A stretch of 64,000 bases of DNA from UBA2357 sp041916775 (GTDB taxonomy: Bacteria > Pseudomonadota > Gammaproteobacteria > Burkholderiales > Rhodocyclaceae). Position 1 is the first letter of the stretch. Each line of letters starts with the position of its first letter. Below are positions 7,423-16,079 of the stretch, piece after piece. The position numbers and the translations under genes were made by a program. The notes beneath the pieces are model-generated. The model ran no database searches and was not told the origin of the DNA. It saw nothing but the letters and a program-made list of their open reading frames with translations. Location of the stretch: contig JAYRYZ010000018.1 of NCBI GenBank assembly GCA_041916775.1, positions 1-64,000 of the forward strand, written 5' to 3'.

Positions 7423-9456
7423 CTACACCGTGAGCGTCTGACGCGTACGCGAGCGCCACACATGCCAGCCCAACACCAGCGCGGCGAGCCCGAAGCCGAG
7501 CTCGTCGGTGACCGGCATCGCCACCACCAGCAGCGACGCCGCAACGAAGGCCAGCACCCGCTCCAGCGGGTTCATCGGGGTGCGGAAATACCCGACCACG
7601 GCCGTCCCCCACAACATCACCGCGAGCAAGGCCTTGAACACCACATAGAACGTAGCGTCCAGCCCCTTGTCCCCTTGCAGCATCAGCTCCGGCGCATACA
7701 CCGCCATGTAGGGCACGATGAACCCGGCAATGGCGATCTGCACCGCGCGCACGCCGATCTTCAGCCCGGTCTCCTTCGCGATGGGCGCGGCGGCAAAGGC
7801 CGCCAGCGCCACCGGCGGGGTGAGGTCGGCCATGATGCCGAAGTAAAAGACGAACATGTGCGACACGATCAGCGGCACGCCGAGCTCCAGCAACGCCGGC
7901 GCCGCGATGGAGCTGGTGATGATGTAGTTCGGGATGGTGGGAATGCCCATGCCCAGCACCAGACACGTGAGCATGGTGAGCAGCAGCGACAGGAAGAGAC
8001 TGGTATCACCGATCTGGATGATGTAGCCGGCGAAGGTGGTCGCCCCGCCGGTAAGCGTGAGCGAGCCGATGATGACCCCCACCAGCGCGCACGCCACCCC
8101 GACCGGCAAGGCATGCAGCGCCCCCTCGACCAGCGCGGTCACCGCCAGCCGCAGCGTGTCGCGCCCGCTGCGCTGCACCGCGAGCAGCACCACCAGCACC
8201 GCGATCACCACCACCACCGAGATGATGCCCACCTTGGCGAAGGCCGAACAGCCGAGCCCGAGCGCGATCCAGAACAAGAGCCGCAGCGAGGTGCCGTTGA
8301 GCCGCCCGGCAAGCGAGGCGCCGAAGATCAGCACCACCGTGAGCGCCAGACCGAACATGCCGGCGAACATCGGCGTGAAGCCGGCGAAGAGCAGGTACAC
8401 CAGGCCCGCCAGCGGCAGCAGCAGGTACCAGCGCTCCCTCACCGCCGCCCAGGGATCGGGGCACTCCGCCTTCGGCAGACCCTTCAGTCCGGCGCGCCCT
8501 GCCTCGAGATGCACCATCCAAAAGACGGTGAAGAAGTACAGCAGCGCCGGGATCGCCGCCGCCTTGGCAATCTCGACGTAGGGCACGTTGATCGTCTCGG
8601 CCATGATGAAGGCCACCGCCCCCATCACCGGCGGCATGATCTGCCCGCCCATCGAGCTCGTCGCCTCGACCGCACCGGCAAAGGCCGGCTTGTAGCCGAA
8701 CTGCTTCATCAGGGGAATCGTGAACTGGCCGGTGGTGACCACGTTCGCGACACCCGAGCCGTTGATCGTGCCCATCAACCCGGACGACACCACCGACACC
8801 TTGGCCGGCCCGCCCTTGGTGTGGCCCACCGTGCCGAGCGCGAAGTCGGTGAAGAGCCGGATCATGCCCGCCTGCTCGAGAAAGGCACCAAACAGGATGA
8901 ACAGGAAGATGTAGCTCGACGACACGTAGGTGGGCGTACCGTAGATGCCCTCCGTGCCGAAGGCGAGCTGCCCCACCACCTGATCCACGCCGTAGCCGCG
9001 ATGCGCGAGCGCCCCTGGCAGATGCTCGCCGAACAGCGCATAGCCGAGAAAGGCGAGGCAGATCAGCGGCAGCGCCGGGCCCATCACGCGCCGCGCCGCC
9101 TCGAACACCAGCACGATGGTAACCACGCCGACCGCCATGTCGGCATCGGTGAGTTCACCCGCGCGCGCCACCAGATCGGCCTCGTAGATCCAGTGATAGG
9201 TCGCGAGCGCGAGCGCGCCGAAGCCGACCAGCCGGGTCGCGATGCCGGTCGTGCCCTGCCCGCCGCGCAAGGGATAGAGCAGAAAGGTCAGGAGCAGCAG
9301 AAAGCCCACGTGGAGCGCGCGCACCACCGTGCTCGACAGCGGGCTGAACGCGGATGACACGAGCTGGAAGGTGGAGAACAGGATGGCGCTGTAGAAAACG
9401 ACGCGCAGCACCCGCTTGCCCGCTTCGGCTGCGGGCGAATCGCTGGTCTGGATCAT
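7423..9456 (-). CDS. TRAP transporter fused permease (DctQM type)
   Basis: About 677 residues with many membrane helices: an N-terminal four-helix DctQ-like part fused to a twelve-helix DctM part. This is the fused permease type found with TAXI binding proteins. It moves small carboxylates or amino acids into the cell with a sodium or proton gradient; the substrate cannot be read from the sequence. Family motifs include GSGVANVVTTGQFTIP and MGQIMPPVMGA-type loops. ATG 9456 is chosen for the preceding GAGGGGAG; a GTG at 9477 is an alternative. The binding-protein gene lies 78 bases upstream and the DUF1850 gene directly downstream. Confidence 0.9.
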   Translation of the reverse strand: MIQTSDSPAAEAGKRVLRVVFYSAILFSTFQLVSSAFSPLSSTVVRALHVGFLLLLTFLLYPLRGGQGTTGIATRLVGFGALALATYHWIYEADLVARAGELTDADMAVGVVTIVLVFEAARRVMGPALPLICLAFLGYALFGEHLPGALAHRGYGVDQVVGQLAFGTEGIYGTPTYVSSSYIFLFILFGAFLEQAGMIRLFTDFALGTVGHTKGGPAKVSVVSSGLMGTINGSGVANVVTTGQFTIPLMKQFGYKPAFAGAVEATSSMGGQIMPPVMGAVAFIMAETINVPYVEIAKAAAIPALLYFFTVFWMVHLEAGRAGLKGLPKAECPDPWAAVRERWYLLLPLAGLVYLLFAGFTPMFAGMFGLALTVVLIFGASLAGRLNGTSLRLLFWIALGLGCSAFAKVGIISVVVVIAVLVVLLAVQRSGRDTLRLAVTALVEGALHALPVGVACALVGVIIGSLTLTGGATTFAGYIIQIGDTSLFLSLLLTMLTCLVLGMGIPTIPNYIITSSIAAPALLELGVPLIVSHMFVFYFGIMADLTPPVALAAFAAAPIAKETGLKIGVRAVQIAIAGFIVPYMAVYAPELMLQGDKGLDATFYVVFKALLAVMLWGTAVVGYFRTPMNPLERVLAFVAASLLVVAMPVTDELGFGLAALVLGWHVWRSRTRQTLTV

Positions 9457-9534
9457 GGGGCTCCCCTCATCGGGCACGCGGGCGGACGCCGCGCGCCCGC
9501 CCGCTCCTGAAGGCCGCTGTGCGGCCCCGGTGAC

Positions 9535-10485
9535 TTACTGCAGCAGGCCCTTCTCGCGGTAATAGCGCTCCGCACCCGGGTGGAGCGGAATCGGCAGATC
9601 CCGCGCGGCGTTCTCCAGCTTGATCTGGCGTGCAGCGGAGTGCGAGTTGCCGAGCCGTTCCAGGTTCTCGAAGATGCCCTTGGTCATCTGGTAGGCGACC
9701 TCGTCCGACACCTTCTCGTGGGTCACCAGCAGGTTGTTGATGGCCACCGTCGGCACCGCCTCGGTCTGACCGTCGTAGGTGTTGGCGGGTACCGCCGCCG
9801 GCTGGTAGGCAGCATCGCCGACCTTGGCGACCACCTCGGGCGGCACCGGCACGAAGTTCACCTTCACCGCGGCCGAGAGGTCGCGCAGTGCCGCCACGCC
9901 CAGCCCGGCCGACTGCAGGGTGATGTCGATCTGGCGGTTCTTCATCAGCTCCACCGACTCGCCGAAGGGCAGGTACTCGACCTTTGAGAAGTCCTCGTAG
10001 CTCAAACCGGCCGCCTTCAGGATCGCGCGCGCGTTGAGTTCGGTGCCGGAGCGCGGCGCGCCCACCGAGATGCGCTTGCCCTTGAGATCGGCGAGCGACT
10101 TCACGTTGGCGTCCGCCAGCGCGACGATCTGGATGTAGTTCGGATACACCGAGGCGATCGCCCGCAGTTTGTCGAGCGGCTTTGCGAAACCGGCGTCGGC
10201 GTTGCCTTTCCACGCGTCGGACACCGCGTCACCGAGCGAAAAGCCGATCTCGCCGCGTCCGGCCTGGAGCAGGTTGAGGTTCTCGGCCGAGGCCTTGGTC
10301 GCCTGCACCTGCACCTTGCTGTCCGGGATCGCTTCACCATAGATCTGCGACAGCGTCACACCCAGCGGGTAATACACGCCGCTGGTGCCGCCGGTGAGCA
10401 CGTTCACGAAGGTCGTCGCCGAGGCCGCGGTTGCAACCGCCACGAACAGACCGCCCGCAATGCATTTGCGCACAAGGTTTTTCAT
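9535..10485 (-). CDS. TAXI family TRAP transporter solute-binding protein
   Basis: 316 residues with a clear Sec signal peptide (basic start, hydrophobic core, ATAASA cleavage region near residue 24), so exported to the periplasm. The mature part begins with the TAXI family pattern (LTGGTSGVYYPLG) and includes the conserved KRISVGAPRSGTE region. It captures the substrate for the fused TRAP permease encoded next to it. First gene of the operon; the promoter is in the 158-base region shared with the divergent flavoprotein gene at 10644. The substrate is unknown; glutamate and related acids are bound by studied members. Confidence 0.9.
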   Translation of the reverse strand: MKNLVRKCIAGGLFVAVATAASATTFVNVLTGGTSGVYYPLGVTLSQIYGEAIPDSKVQVQATKASAENLNLLQAGRGEIGFSLGDAVSDAWKGNADAGFAKPLDKLRAIASVYPNYIQIVALADANVKSLADLKGKRISVGAPRSGTELNARAILKAAGLSYEDFSKVEYLPFGESVELMKNRQIDITLQSAGLGVAALRDLSAAVKVNFVPVPPEVVAKVGDAAYQPAAVPANTYDGQTEAVPTVAINNLLVTHEKVSDEVAYQMTKGIFENLERLGNSHSAARQIKLENAARDLPIPLHPGAERYYREKGLLQ

Positions 10486-10643
10486 CGTTCATCGTCTCCA
10501 TGATTAGAATTATTGATTGCCGGATCAGCAACCCCGCTACTATAGCAATCGCAATCCGCATAAGGTCCACCTCTTCATGGCATCTTGTGAAGCAGTGCTC
10601 CGGCGCGGAGCCTGTCGATACGACAAACCGGGGATGGCTGCGG

Positions 10644-11747
10644 ATGGAAGAAACGGATGTGATCGTCATCGGCGGGGGGGTGGTTGGCCTTGCCTGTGCG
10701 CGCGCACTGGCCATGGCCGGACGCGAGGTGCTGGTCCTGGAGCGCGAGACCACCTTCGGCAGCGGCATCAGCGCGCGCAACAGCGAGGTCATCCATGCCG
10801 GGCTGTATTACCCGCCCGGCTCGCTCAAGGCGCAGTTGTGCGTGCGCGGACGCGCGCTGCTCTACGACTTCTGCGCGGAGCATGGTGTCGCCCATGCGCG
10901 CTGCGGCAAGCTGGTGGTCGCCACCCGGCCGGCGCAGCGTGCTGCGCTCGAGAGCATCGCCGCACGCGCGGAAGCCAACGGCGTGACGGATCTGCAATGG
11001 CTGGACCACGCCGGCATTGCCGCGCGCGAGCCCGCACTCGCAGCCGAAGCGGCGCTGTTCTCGCCCTCCACCGGCATCGTCGACAGCCATGGCCTGATGA
11101 CCGCGCTGCTGGGGGATGCCGAGCGCCACGGTGCGCTGCTGGTGCGGGCGAGCCCGGTGATCGGCGGCGCGGCGGGCCCGCAGGGCATCACGCTGGAAGT
11201 CGGCGGCGCCGCCCCGATGCGCCTGCAGGCGCGCTGCGTGGTGAATGCCGCGGGGCTGGACGCACCCGCCCTGGGCGCAGCGCTCGAAGGCCCCTCGGCA
11301 GCACAGGCACCGCGTGCGCACTTCGCACGCGGGGTGTACTTCACCCACACCGGCCGGGTGCCGTTCTCGCACCTCATCTACCCCGTACCCGAGCCCGGCG
11401 GGCTGGGCGTGCACCTCACCCTGGATCTGGGCGGACAGGCGAAGTTCGGCCCGGACGTGGAGTGGATTTCCACGCCCGATTACCGCGTCGATCCGGCCCG
11501 CGCGGCGGCCTTCGCCGCGGCCATCCGCCGCTGGTGGCCGGCGCTCGACCCCGCGCGCCTTCAGCCCGGCTATGCCGGCATCCGGCCCAAGATCGTCGGT
11601 CCGGGCGCGCCTGACGCCGACTTCCGCATCGACGGGCCGGACAGGCACGGCGTGCCCGGGCTCATCCACCTCTACGGCATCGAGTCGCCAGGGCTGACGG
11701 CCGCGCTCGCGATCGGCGAGAGGGTCGCGCGGCTGATGGTGGGTTGA
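10644..11747 (+). CDS. FAD-dependent oxidoreductase, L-2-hydroxyglutarate oxidase (LhgO) type
   Basis: 367 residues, DAO superfamily. The N-terminal FAD-binding GxGxxG is intact (IGGGVVGLACA) and is followed by the family signature NSEVIHAGLYYPPGSLKA, which matches E. coli LhgO. The C-terminal part has the HLIYPVPEPGGLGVHLTLD strand pair of the same family. LhgO oxidises L-2-hydroxyglutarate to 2-oxoglutarate and feeds the quinone pool. In lysine degradation it works after CsiD on glutarate made by the dav pathway. davBA are in this window 29 kb away, but no csiD is seen, so the exact substrate is open. ATG at 10644 chosen because the glycine-rich strand begins right after it. Confidence 0.75.
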   Translation: MEETDVIVIGGGVVGLACARALAMAGREVLVLERETTFGSGISARNSEVIHAGLYYPPGSLKAQLCVRGRALLYDFCAEHGVAHARCGKLVVATRPAQRAALESIAARAEANGVTDLQWLDHAGIAAREPALAAEAALFSPSTGIVDSHGLMTALLGDAERHGALLVRASPVIGGAAGPQGITLEVGGAAPMRLQARCVVNAAGLDAPALGAALEGPSAAQAPRAHFARGVYFTHTGRVPFSHLIYPVPEPGGLGVHLTLDLGGQAKFGPDVEWISTPDYRVDPARAAAFAAAIRRWWPALDPARLQPGYAGIRPKIVGPGAPDADFRIDGPDRHGVPGLIHLYGIESPGLTAALAIGERVARLMVG

Positions 11748-11812
11748 GAACGGCCCGAGCGGTCACTTGACCACGGACATGCTTTTTCGCTGAGCCTTGG
11801 CGGCAAAATCAC

Positions 11813-11840
11813 TAAAGTCACCAGAAGCACGAGTCGATAT
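11813..11840 (+). promoter_or_regulatory. Candidate sigma-28 (FliA) promoter for chemoreceptor
   Basis: TAAAGTCA (11813-11820) and GTCGATAT (11833-11840) resemble the FliA consensus TAAAGTTT / GCCGATAA, with 16 bases between the TAAA and the second box (consensus 15). It lies 45 bases upstream of a chemoreceptor gene, a typical FliA target. Confidence 0.45.
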
Positions 11841-11885
11841 CCTCATCACTCCACCCCGCCGCACCGACGATTCCGGGAGCCCGAC

Positions 11886-13907
11886 ATGAAAGCGCTGTTC
11901 CTGCCCGCCGTGAGCCTGCTCAACCGCATGCGCTACACGATGAAGTTCGTGCTGATCTGTGCGATCGCGGGCGCAGCCTCGGCCGTGCTGATCGGCCAGA
12001 TCTACCATCGCGCGAGCGGCGACCTGGCGCAGACGCATGACAAGCTCGCAGGCCTCGAGGTGCTGCAGTCGGCGATGGCCACGCTCACGCTGATGCAGCA
12101 GCACCGCGGCATGACCTCGGGGCTGCTGGGCGGCGACACGTCTCAGGAAGCCAGCGTGCGCGCAAAGGCCGAGCAAGTGGACCAAGCGATCGCGGGGCTG
12201 GATGGCCTGCTGACCGGACCGGACGCAGCGTTCGACCTCGGCGCCGGCTGGAGCGCGGTGCGCGGCCAATGGCCGGCGCTGAGGGCGCGCCAGCCGGCGG
12301 AGCGCGGGCCGAACTTCGCTGCGCACACGCGCATGATCGAAGCCCTGATGACCCTGATGGCGGACGCCGGAGCTGCCTCGGGTCTGTCCTTCGACGCCGA
12401 CCCGCACACCTCCAACCTGTTCATCGCGCTGGTGCGCGACATCCCCGAGATGTCCGAGCGGCTCGGACGGCTGCGCGGCTTCGGCACCGGCATCGTCGCG
12501 CGGCGCAGCCTGTCGGCAGAAGACGCAGAGCAGCTCACCCGCCAGCTTGCCCAGCTCGATCAGACCCATTCCGTGCTGGAAGACCACCTGGTGCGCACCG
12601 GTCGCGCCGCCCCCGCGCTGCAGGCGCCGCTTGCCAAGGCCAACAGCGACATCGGCGGGGGCTACGAGAGCCTGCTCGCGGCGATTCGCGCACAGATTCG
12701 CGAGGCGCGCTTCGAGCTCGCACCTGCGGCCTTCTTCGCGGTCGGTACTGCGGCCATCGACAAGCTGCTCGCCCACACCGACGAGACGATCCGCCCTGCT
12801 GCCCGCGATCTGCTCGAGCAGCGCATGGCCCGTCTCCAGCGCGAGCTCGCGCTGACGATGGGCCTCTCGCTGCTCGCTGTGGTGCTCGTGGGATACCTTC
12901 TGATCGGGATGAACTTCGCCATCGCCGGCTCGGTGCGTGAGCTCACCGACGGCGCGCGCCAGCTCGCGAGCGGCGACTACACCACCCGGGTGCATTTCTC
13001 GGCGCATGACGAATTGCGCGAGGTCGCCGACCAGTTCAACGAGATGGTCGCGAGCCTGCGCGCGATCATCGCGCGGCTCAAGGAGAGCGCCGCACGCCTG
13101 GGCGCAGTCGCGAACGAGATGAACGAGGCATCCGGCCACATCGCCCACGACTCCGCTCAGCAGAGCGAATCCGCGATGAGCATGGCGGCAACGATCGAGG
13201 AGATGACGGTCGCGATCGGCGAGATCTCGCAGCACGCCCAGACCGCCTCGCAGAAGAGCAGCCAGTCGGGGCTCCTCGCCAGTGATGGCGGCAGCATCGT
13301 GCGTGAATCTGTGGGCGAGATGGAGCGCATCGCGCAGTCGGTGAACCATGCCGCCGATGCCATCCGCGCGCTCGGAGAGCAGTCGGCACGCATCAACAGC
13401 ATTGTCCAGGCGATCGGCGAGATCGCCGGACAGACCAACCTGCTGGCGCTCAACGCAGCGATCGAGGCCGCACGCGCCGGCGAGACCGGGCGTGGCTTCG
13501 CGGTCGTCGCCGACGAGGTGCGCAAGCTCGCCGAGCGCACCGCGAGCGCCACGAAGGACATCACCGAGATGATGGAGGTGTTGCAATCCGGTACCCAGCG
13601 CGCGGTCGCGACCATGGAGGACAGCGTCGCACAGGTCCATCATGGCGTGGGGCTCACCAGCCGCGCCGGCCAGTCGATGAGCGAGATCTCCGCCAGCGCC
13701 GACGAGGTGGTGGGCGCGGTGAGCGACATCTCCCACGCGCTCGCCGAGCACAGCAACGCCAGCGCGCAGATCGCCCGCAATGTCGAATCGGTGGCGCAGA
13801 TGGCCGAACGCAACACGCGCATCGCCAGCGACACCACCCGCACCGCAGCCGAGCTGCAACGCCTCGCCGCAGGACTGCGCGACGAGGTGGCGCGCTTCAG
13901 GGTGTGA
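11886..13907 (+). CDS. Methyl-accepting chemotaxis protein
   Basis: 673 residues. One membrane helix at about 18-38, a long helical periplasmic sensor region (about 40-315) containing a QQHRGMTSGLLGG segment reminiscent of NIT-type nitrate/nitrite sensors, a second helix at about 320-340, a HAMP domain, then the cytoplasmic signalling domain. The hairpin tip is intact (EIAGQTNLLALNAAIEAARAGE), so it should couple to CheA/CheW. No C-terminal receptor pentapeptide is present. No chemotaxis genes are adjacent, so this is an orphan receptor. A FliA-like promoter precedes it. The ligand is unknown. Confidence 0.9.
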   Translation: MKALFLPAVSLLNRMRYTMKFVLICAIAGAASAVLIGQIYHRASGDLAQTHDKLAGLEVLQSAMATLTLMQQHRGMTSGLLGGDTSQEASVRAKAEQVDQAIAGLDGLLTGPDAAFDLGAGWSAVRGQWPALRARQPAERGPNFAAHTRMIEALMTLMADAGAASGLSFDADPHTSNLFIALVRDIPEMSERLGRLRGFGTGIVARRSLSAEDAEQLTRQLAQLDQTHSVLEDHLVRTGRAAPALQAPLAKANSDIGGGYESLLAAIRAQIREARFELAPAAFFAVGTAAIDKLLAHTDETIRPAARDLLEQRMARLQRELALTMGLSLLAVVLVGYLLIGMNFAIAGSVRELTDGARQLASGDYTTRVHFSAHDELREVADQFNEMVASLRAIIARLKESAARLGAVANEMNEASGHIAHDSAQQSESAMSMAATIEEMTVAIGEISQHAQTASQKSSQSGLLASDGGSIVRESVGEMERIAQSVNHAADAIRALGEQSARINSIVQAIGEIAGQTNLLALNAAIEAARAGETGRGFAVVADEVRKLAERTASATKDITEMMEVLQSGTQRAVATMEDSVAQVHHGVGLTSRAGQSMSEISASADEVVGAVSDISHALAEHSNASAQIARNVESVAQMAERNTRIASDTTRTAAELQRLAAGLRDEVARFRV

Positions 13908-13942
13908 GCATCGGCGCGACGCGTCGGCTCACACCCCGCTTT

Positions 13943-14812
13943 TCAACCCCCCAAACCTCGCAACACGCCCTCCTCCCGCAGGAGCTTCAGGATCGCCTCG
14001 GCGCCGGCCTGTGGCGTGAGACCGGTGAGGACCTGGCCTCCTGCGCCCTCAGCCTTGGCCGCGGCGGCCTTGAGGCGGTCGCGGGCGGAGGTGGCCTTGA
14101 CGATCTTGAGGCGCTTGGGGCGCTTCTTCGCGGGCGCCACCGTCCACTGCGCGGCAGGATCGGCAGCGTGAGCGGTGGCGGCCGAGACCGGCAGCGGGCG
14201 GAACACGCCGCGGCGGGCCTGGCCGAAGGCGCTCTGGCGGGCGGCCGGAGCGGCCTGGTCCACCGTCAGGATCGCGGGCAGGCGCACCCGCAGGCGGCGG
14301 CGCTGGCCACGCGGCAGGGCCTGCAGCACGGTGGCGCTGTGGCCGTCGACCGCCTCGATCGCCGCCAGCCCCGAGACCAGTGACCAGCCGAGCTGCTCGG
14401 CGAGCAGATACGGCAGGAGCCCCGAGGCCTCGCCGGTTTCGGCGCGCGCGCCGCACAGCACCAGCGCGGGCGACAGCGCGCGCAGGCGCTCCACCAGCGC
14501 CGGCGCGGCGTCGCTGCCGGCAGGCAGGGGCAGCGTTTCGATTGCACCCGGCCCCATGCCGAGATAGGCACGCAGCGCAGCTTCGCGCGCCTCGTCGACG
14601 ACGGGCTCACCGCAGTGGATGAGCGTCACCGCATCGGCGCGGGCCAGGCTCAGCGCGGCTTCGACCGCGCGCGCGTCCTGCTCGGCGCGGCGCGGCCGGC
14701 CGGTGAGCGGATGCCGCCCCACCGACACCAGCACCGCGATGCGCGGCGTCTGAGACGCGCTGGCTGCGATCGCCGCAGTGCCGCGCAGCAATGCGTTGTT
14801 GTCAGGCTGCAT
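13943..14812 (-). CDS. etfB: Electron transfer flavoprotein, beta subunit (dimethylglycine operon)
   Basis: About 289 residues, ETF beta family. Together with EtfA it should accept electrons from the dimethylglycine demethylase DgcAB and pass them to ETF:quinone oxidoreductase. The N-terminal nucleotide-binding strand (RIAVLVSVGRHP) and the VLCGARAETGEASGLLPYLLAEQLG region are recognisable. The start at 14812 is fixed by GGGAGG upstream and overlaps the end of etfA by 11 bases, which implies translational coupling. An upstream in-frame start at 14899 lies inside etfA and is unlikely. It is the last gene of the dgc operon and is more divergent than housekeeping EtfB. Confidence 0.85.
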   Translation of the reverse strand: MQPDNNALLRGTAAIAASASQTPRIAVLVSVGRHPLTGRPRRAEQDARAVEAALSLARADAVTLIHCGEPVVDEAREAALRAYLGMGPGAIETLPLPAGSDAAPALVERLRALSPALVLCGARAETGEASGLLPYLLAEQLGWSLVSGLAAIEAVDGHSATVLQALPRGQRRRLRVRLPAILTVDQAAPAARQSAFGQARRGVFRPLPVSAATAHAADPAAQWTVAPAKKRPKRLKIVKATSARDRLKAAAAKAEGAGGQVLTGLTPQAGAEAILKLLREEGVLRGLGG

Positions 14813-16079
14813 GGCGTTCGCCTCCCTGCGTCCGGCCACCCTGGCCATCCCGTTCCGCCTCGACCATCGCGACGAGCGCGGCAAGGATCTCGCCGGCATC
14901 GCCGATCACCGACAGGTCGGCGCGTTTCACCATGTCGCAACCGGCGTCGGTATTCACCGCGATCACCTTGTCGCAACTCTGTATGCCCTGCAGGTGCTGG
15001 ATCGCACCCGAAATGCCCACCGCCATGTACACCCGCGCACTCACCCACGTGCCGGTGGCGCCGACCTGGCGGTGGCGCGCCATGAAGCCGTTATCGACCG
15101 CGACGCGCGACGCGCCCTCGGTGGCGCCGAGCACCTTCGCCGCGTGATGGAAGCCGTCCCAGTCGCGGATGCCGTTGCCGCCGGAGAGGATGAACTCCGC
15201 CTCGGCGAGCGCCACCCCGGCCGGGTCCACCGCGACCGCGCCGAGGTCCTCGACGCGCCGCATCGTGTCGGGCACGGCGGGCAAGTCCTCCAGCGCACGT
15301 GCCGCGTGCGTGGTGTCCGACACCGGCTCGGCGCACTCCGAGAGCGCGATCATCACCCGGGGTGCTGCGCGTGTGATGTCGCTGCCGCCCGCGGCACCAC
15401 GGCCGGTGCATTGACCATCGGCGACCTGCCACACCTGGGTCGCCGGCCGCTCGCCGATGCGCACCGCGAGCCGGCGACCGAGGTCGGCCCCGCCCAGCGA
15501 GGTCTCGGGGAACAGCCAGTGCCGCGGCGCATGGCTGCGCTCCAGCGCGGCAAGCGCGGTGAGGCGCGCTTCGGGCGCAAAGCCTTCCCACGCGGCACCG
15601 CCAAAGTGCGCGAGCCGGTCGACGCCGGCGTCGCCGAAGCCGTCCTCGCGGTGCTCGCCGAACACGACCGCAAGCACCGCGGTGGCGCCATCCGCATCCG
15701 CAAGCCGACGCGCAAGCCCGAGGAGATCCCGGTCATGCGCGGACAAACGGCCCCCCGGCAGGTCGGGCACGACGACGATCCAACCCGCGGGCGCGGCGAT
15801 TTCCACCACGCGCCGGCGCGGCCCGGCCTCAGCATGCCCCTCGCCACGGCGTGCGGTGGCTGCGCCGGACTGCGCGCCGCTACGGTCGATGCGGCGCAGG
15901 CCGTTGGGGCCGATGAAGCCGACCGCGTGCGGGTTGCGCCGCTTCAGGCCGTTCGGCCCCATCCACTCGGCCGGGCCGGCCGCCGCGCCCTCGGCCGCGG
16001 CCAGCGCCACGTGCTCGGGATGCAGGCGATTGCGCAGGATGCGCTCGCGGCGCGGGTCGCGTCTCACGATCTCGTTCAT
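14802..16079 (-). CDS. etfA: Electron transfer flavoprotein, alpha subunit (dimethylglycine operon)
   Basis: 425 residues, longer than housekeeping EtfA (about 310). The extra N-terminal 90 residues include a duplicated GPNGLKRR / GPNGLRRI unit at about 41-66, a feature shared with the ETF alpha genes that travel with dgcAB in Pseudomonas. The C-terminal half has the FAD-binding SGAIQHLQGIQSCDKVIAVN region of the ETF alpha family. It partners EtfB to take electrons from DgcAB. The ATG overlaps the dgcB stop (ATGA at 16076-16079). The open frame continues upstream to 16799, but that part is only the shadow of dgcB. Confidence 0.88.
   Translation of the reverse strand: MNEIVRRDPRRERILRNRLHPEHVALAAAEGAAAGPAEWMGPNGLKRRNPHAVGFIGPNGLRRIDRSGAQSGAATARRGEGHAEAGPRRRVVEIAAPAGWIVVVPDLPGGRLSAHDRDLLGLARRLADADGATAVLAVVFGEHREDGFGDAGVDRLAHFGGAAWEGFAPEARLTALAALERSHAPRHWLFPETSLGGADLGRRLAVRIGERPATQVWQVADGQCTGRGAAGGSDITRAAPRVMIALSECAEPVSDTTHAARALEDLPAVPDTMRRVEDLGAVAVDPAGVALAEAEFILSGGNGIRDWDGFHHAAKVLGATEGASRVAVDNGFMARHRQVGATGTWVSARVYMAVGISGAIQHLQGIQSCDKVIAVNTDAGCDMVKRADLSVIGDAGEILAALVAMVEAERDGQGGRTQGGERHAA

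Noticed and set aside
7183..9357. Long open frame opposite the TRAP permease gene
   Set aside because: It has the His/Arg/Gln-rich composition of a high-GC antisense shadow, no recognisable domain, and the opposite strand encodes a clear transporter.
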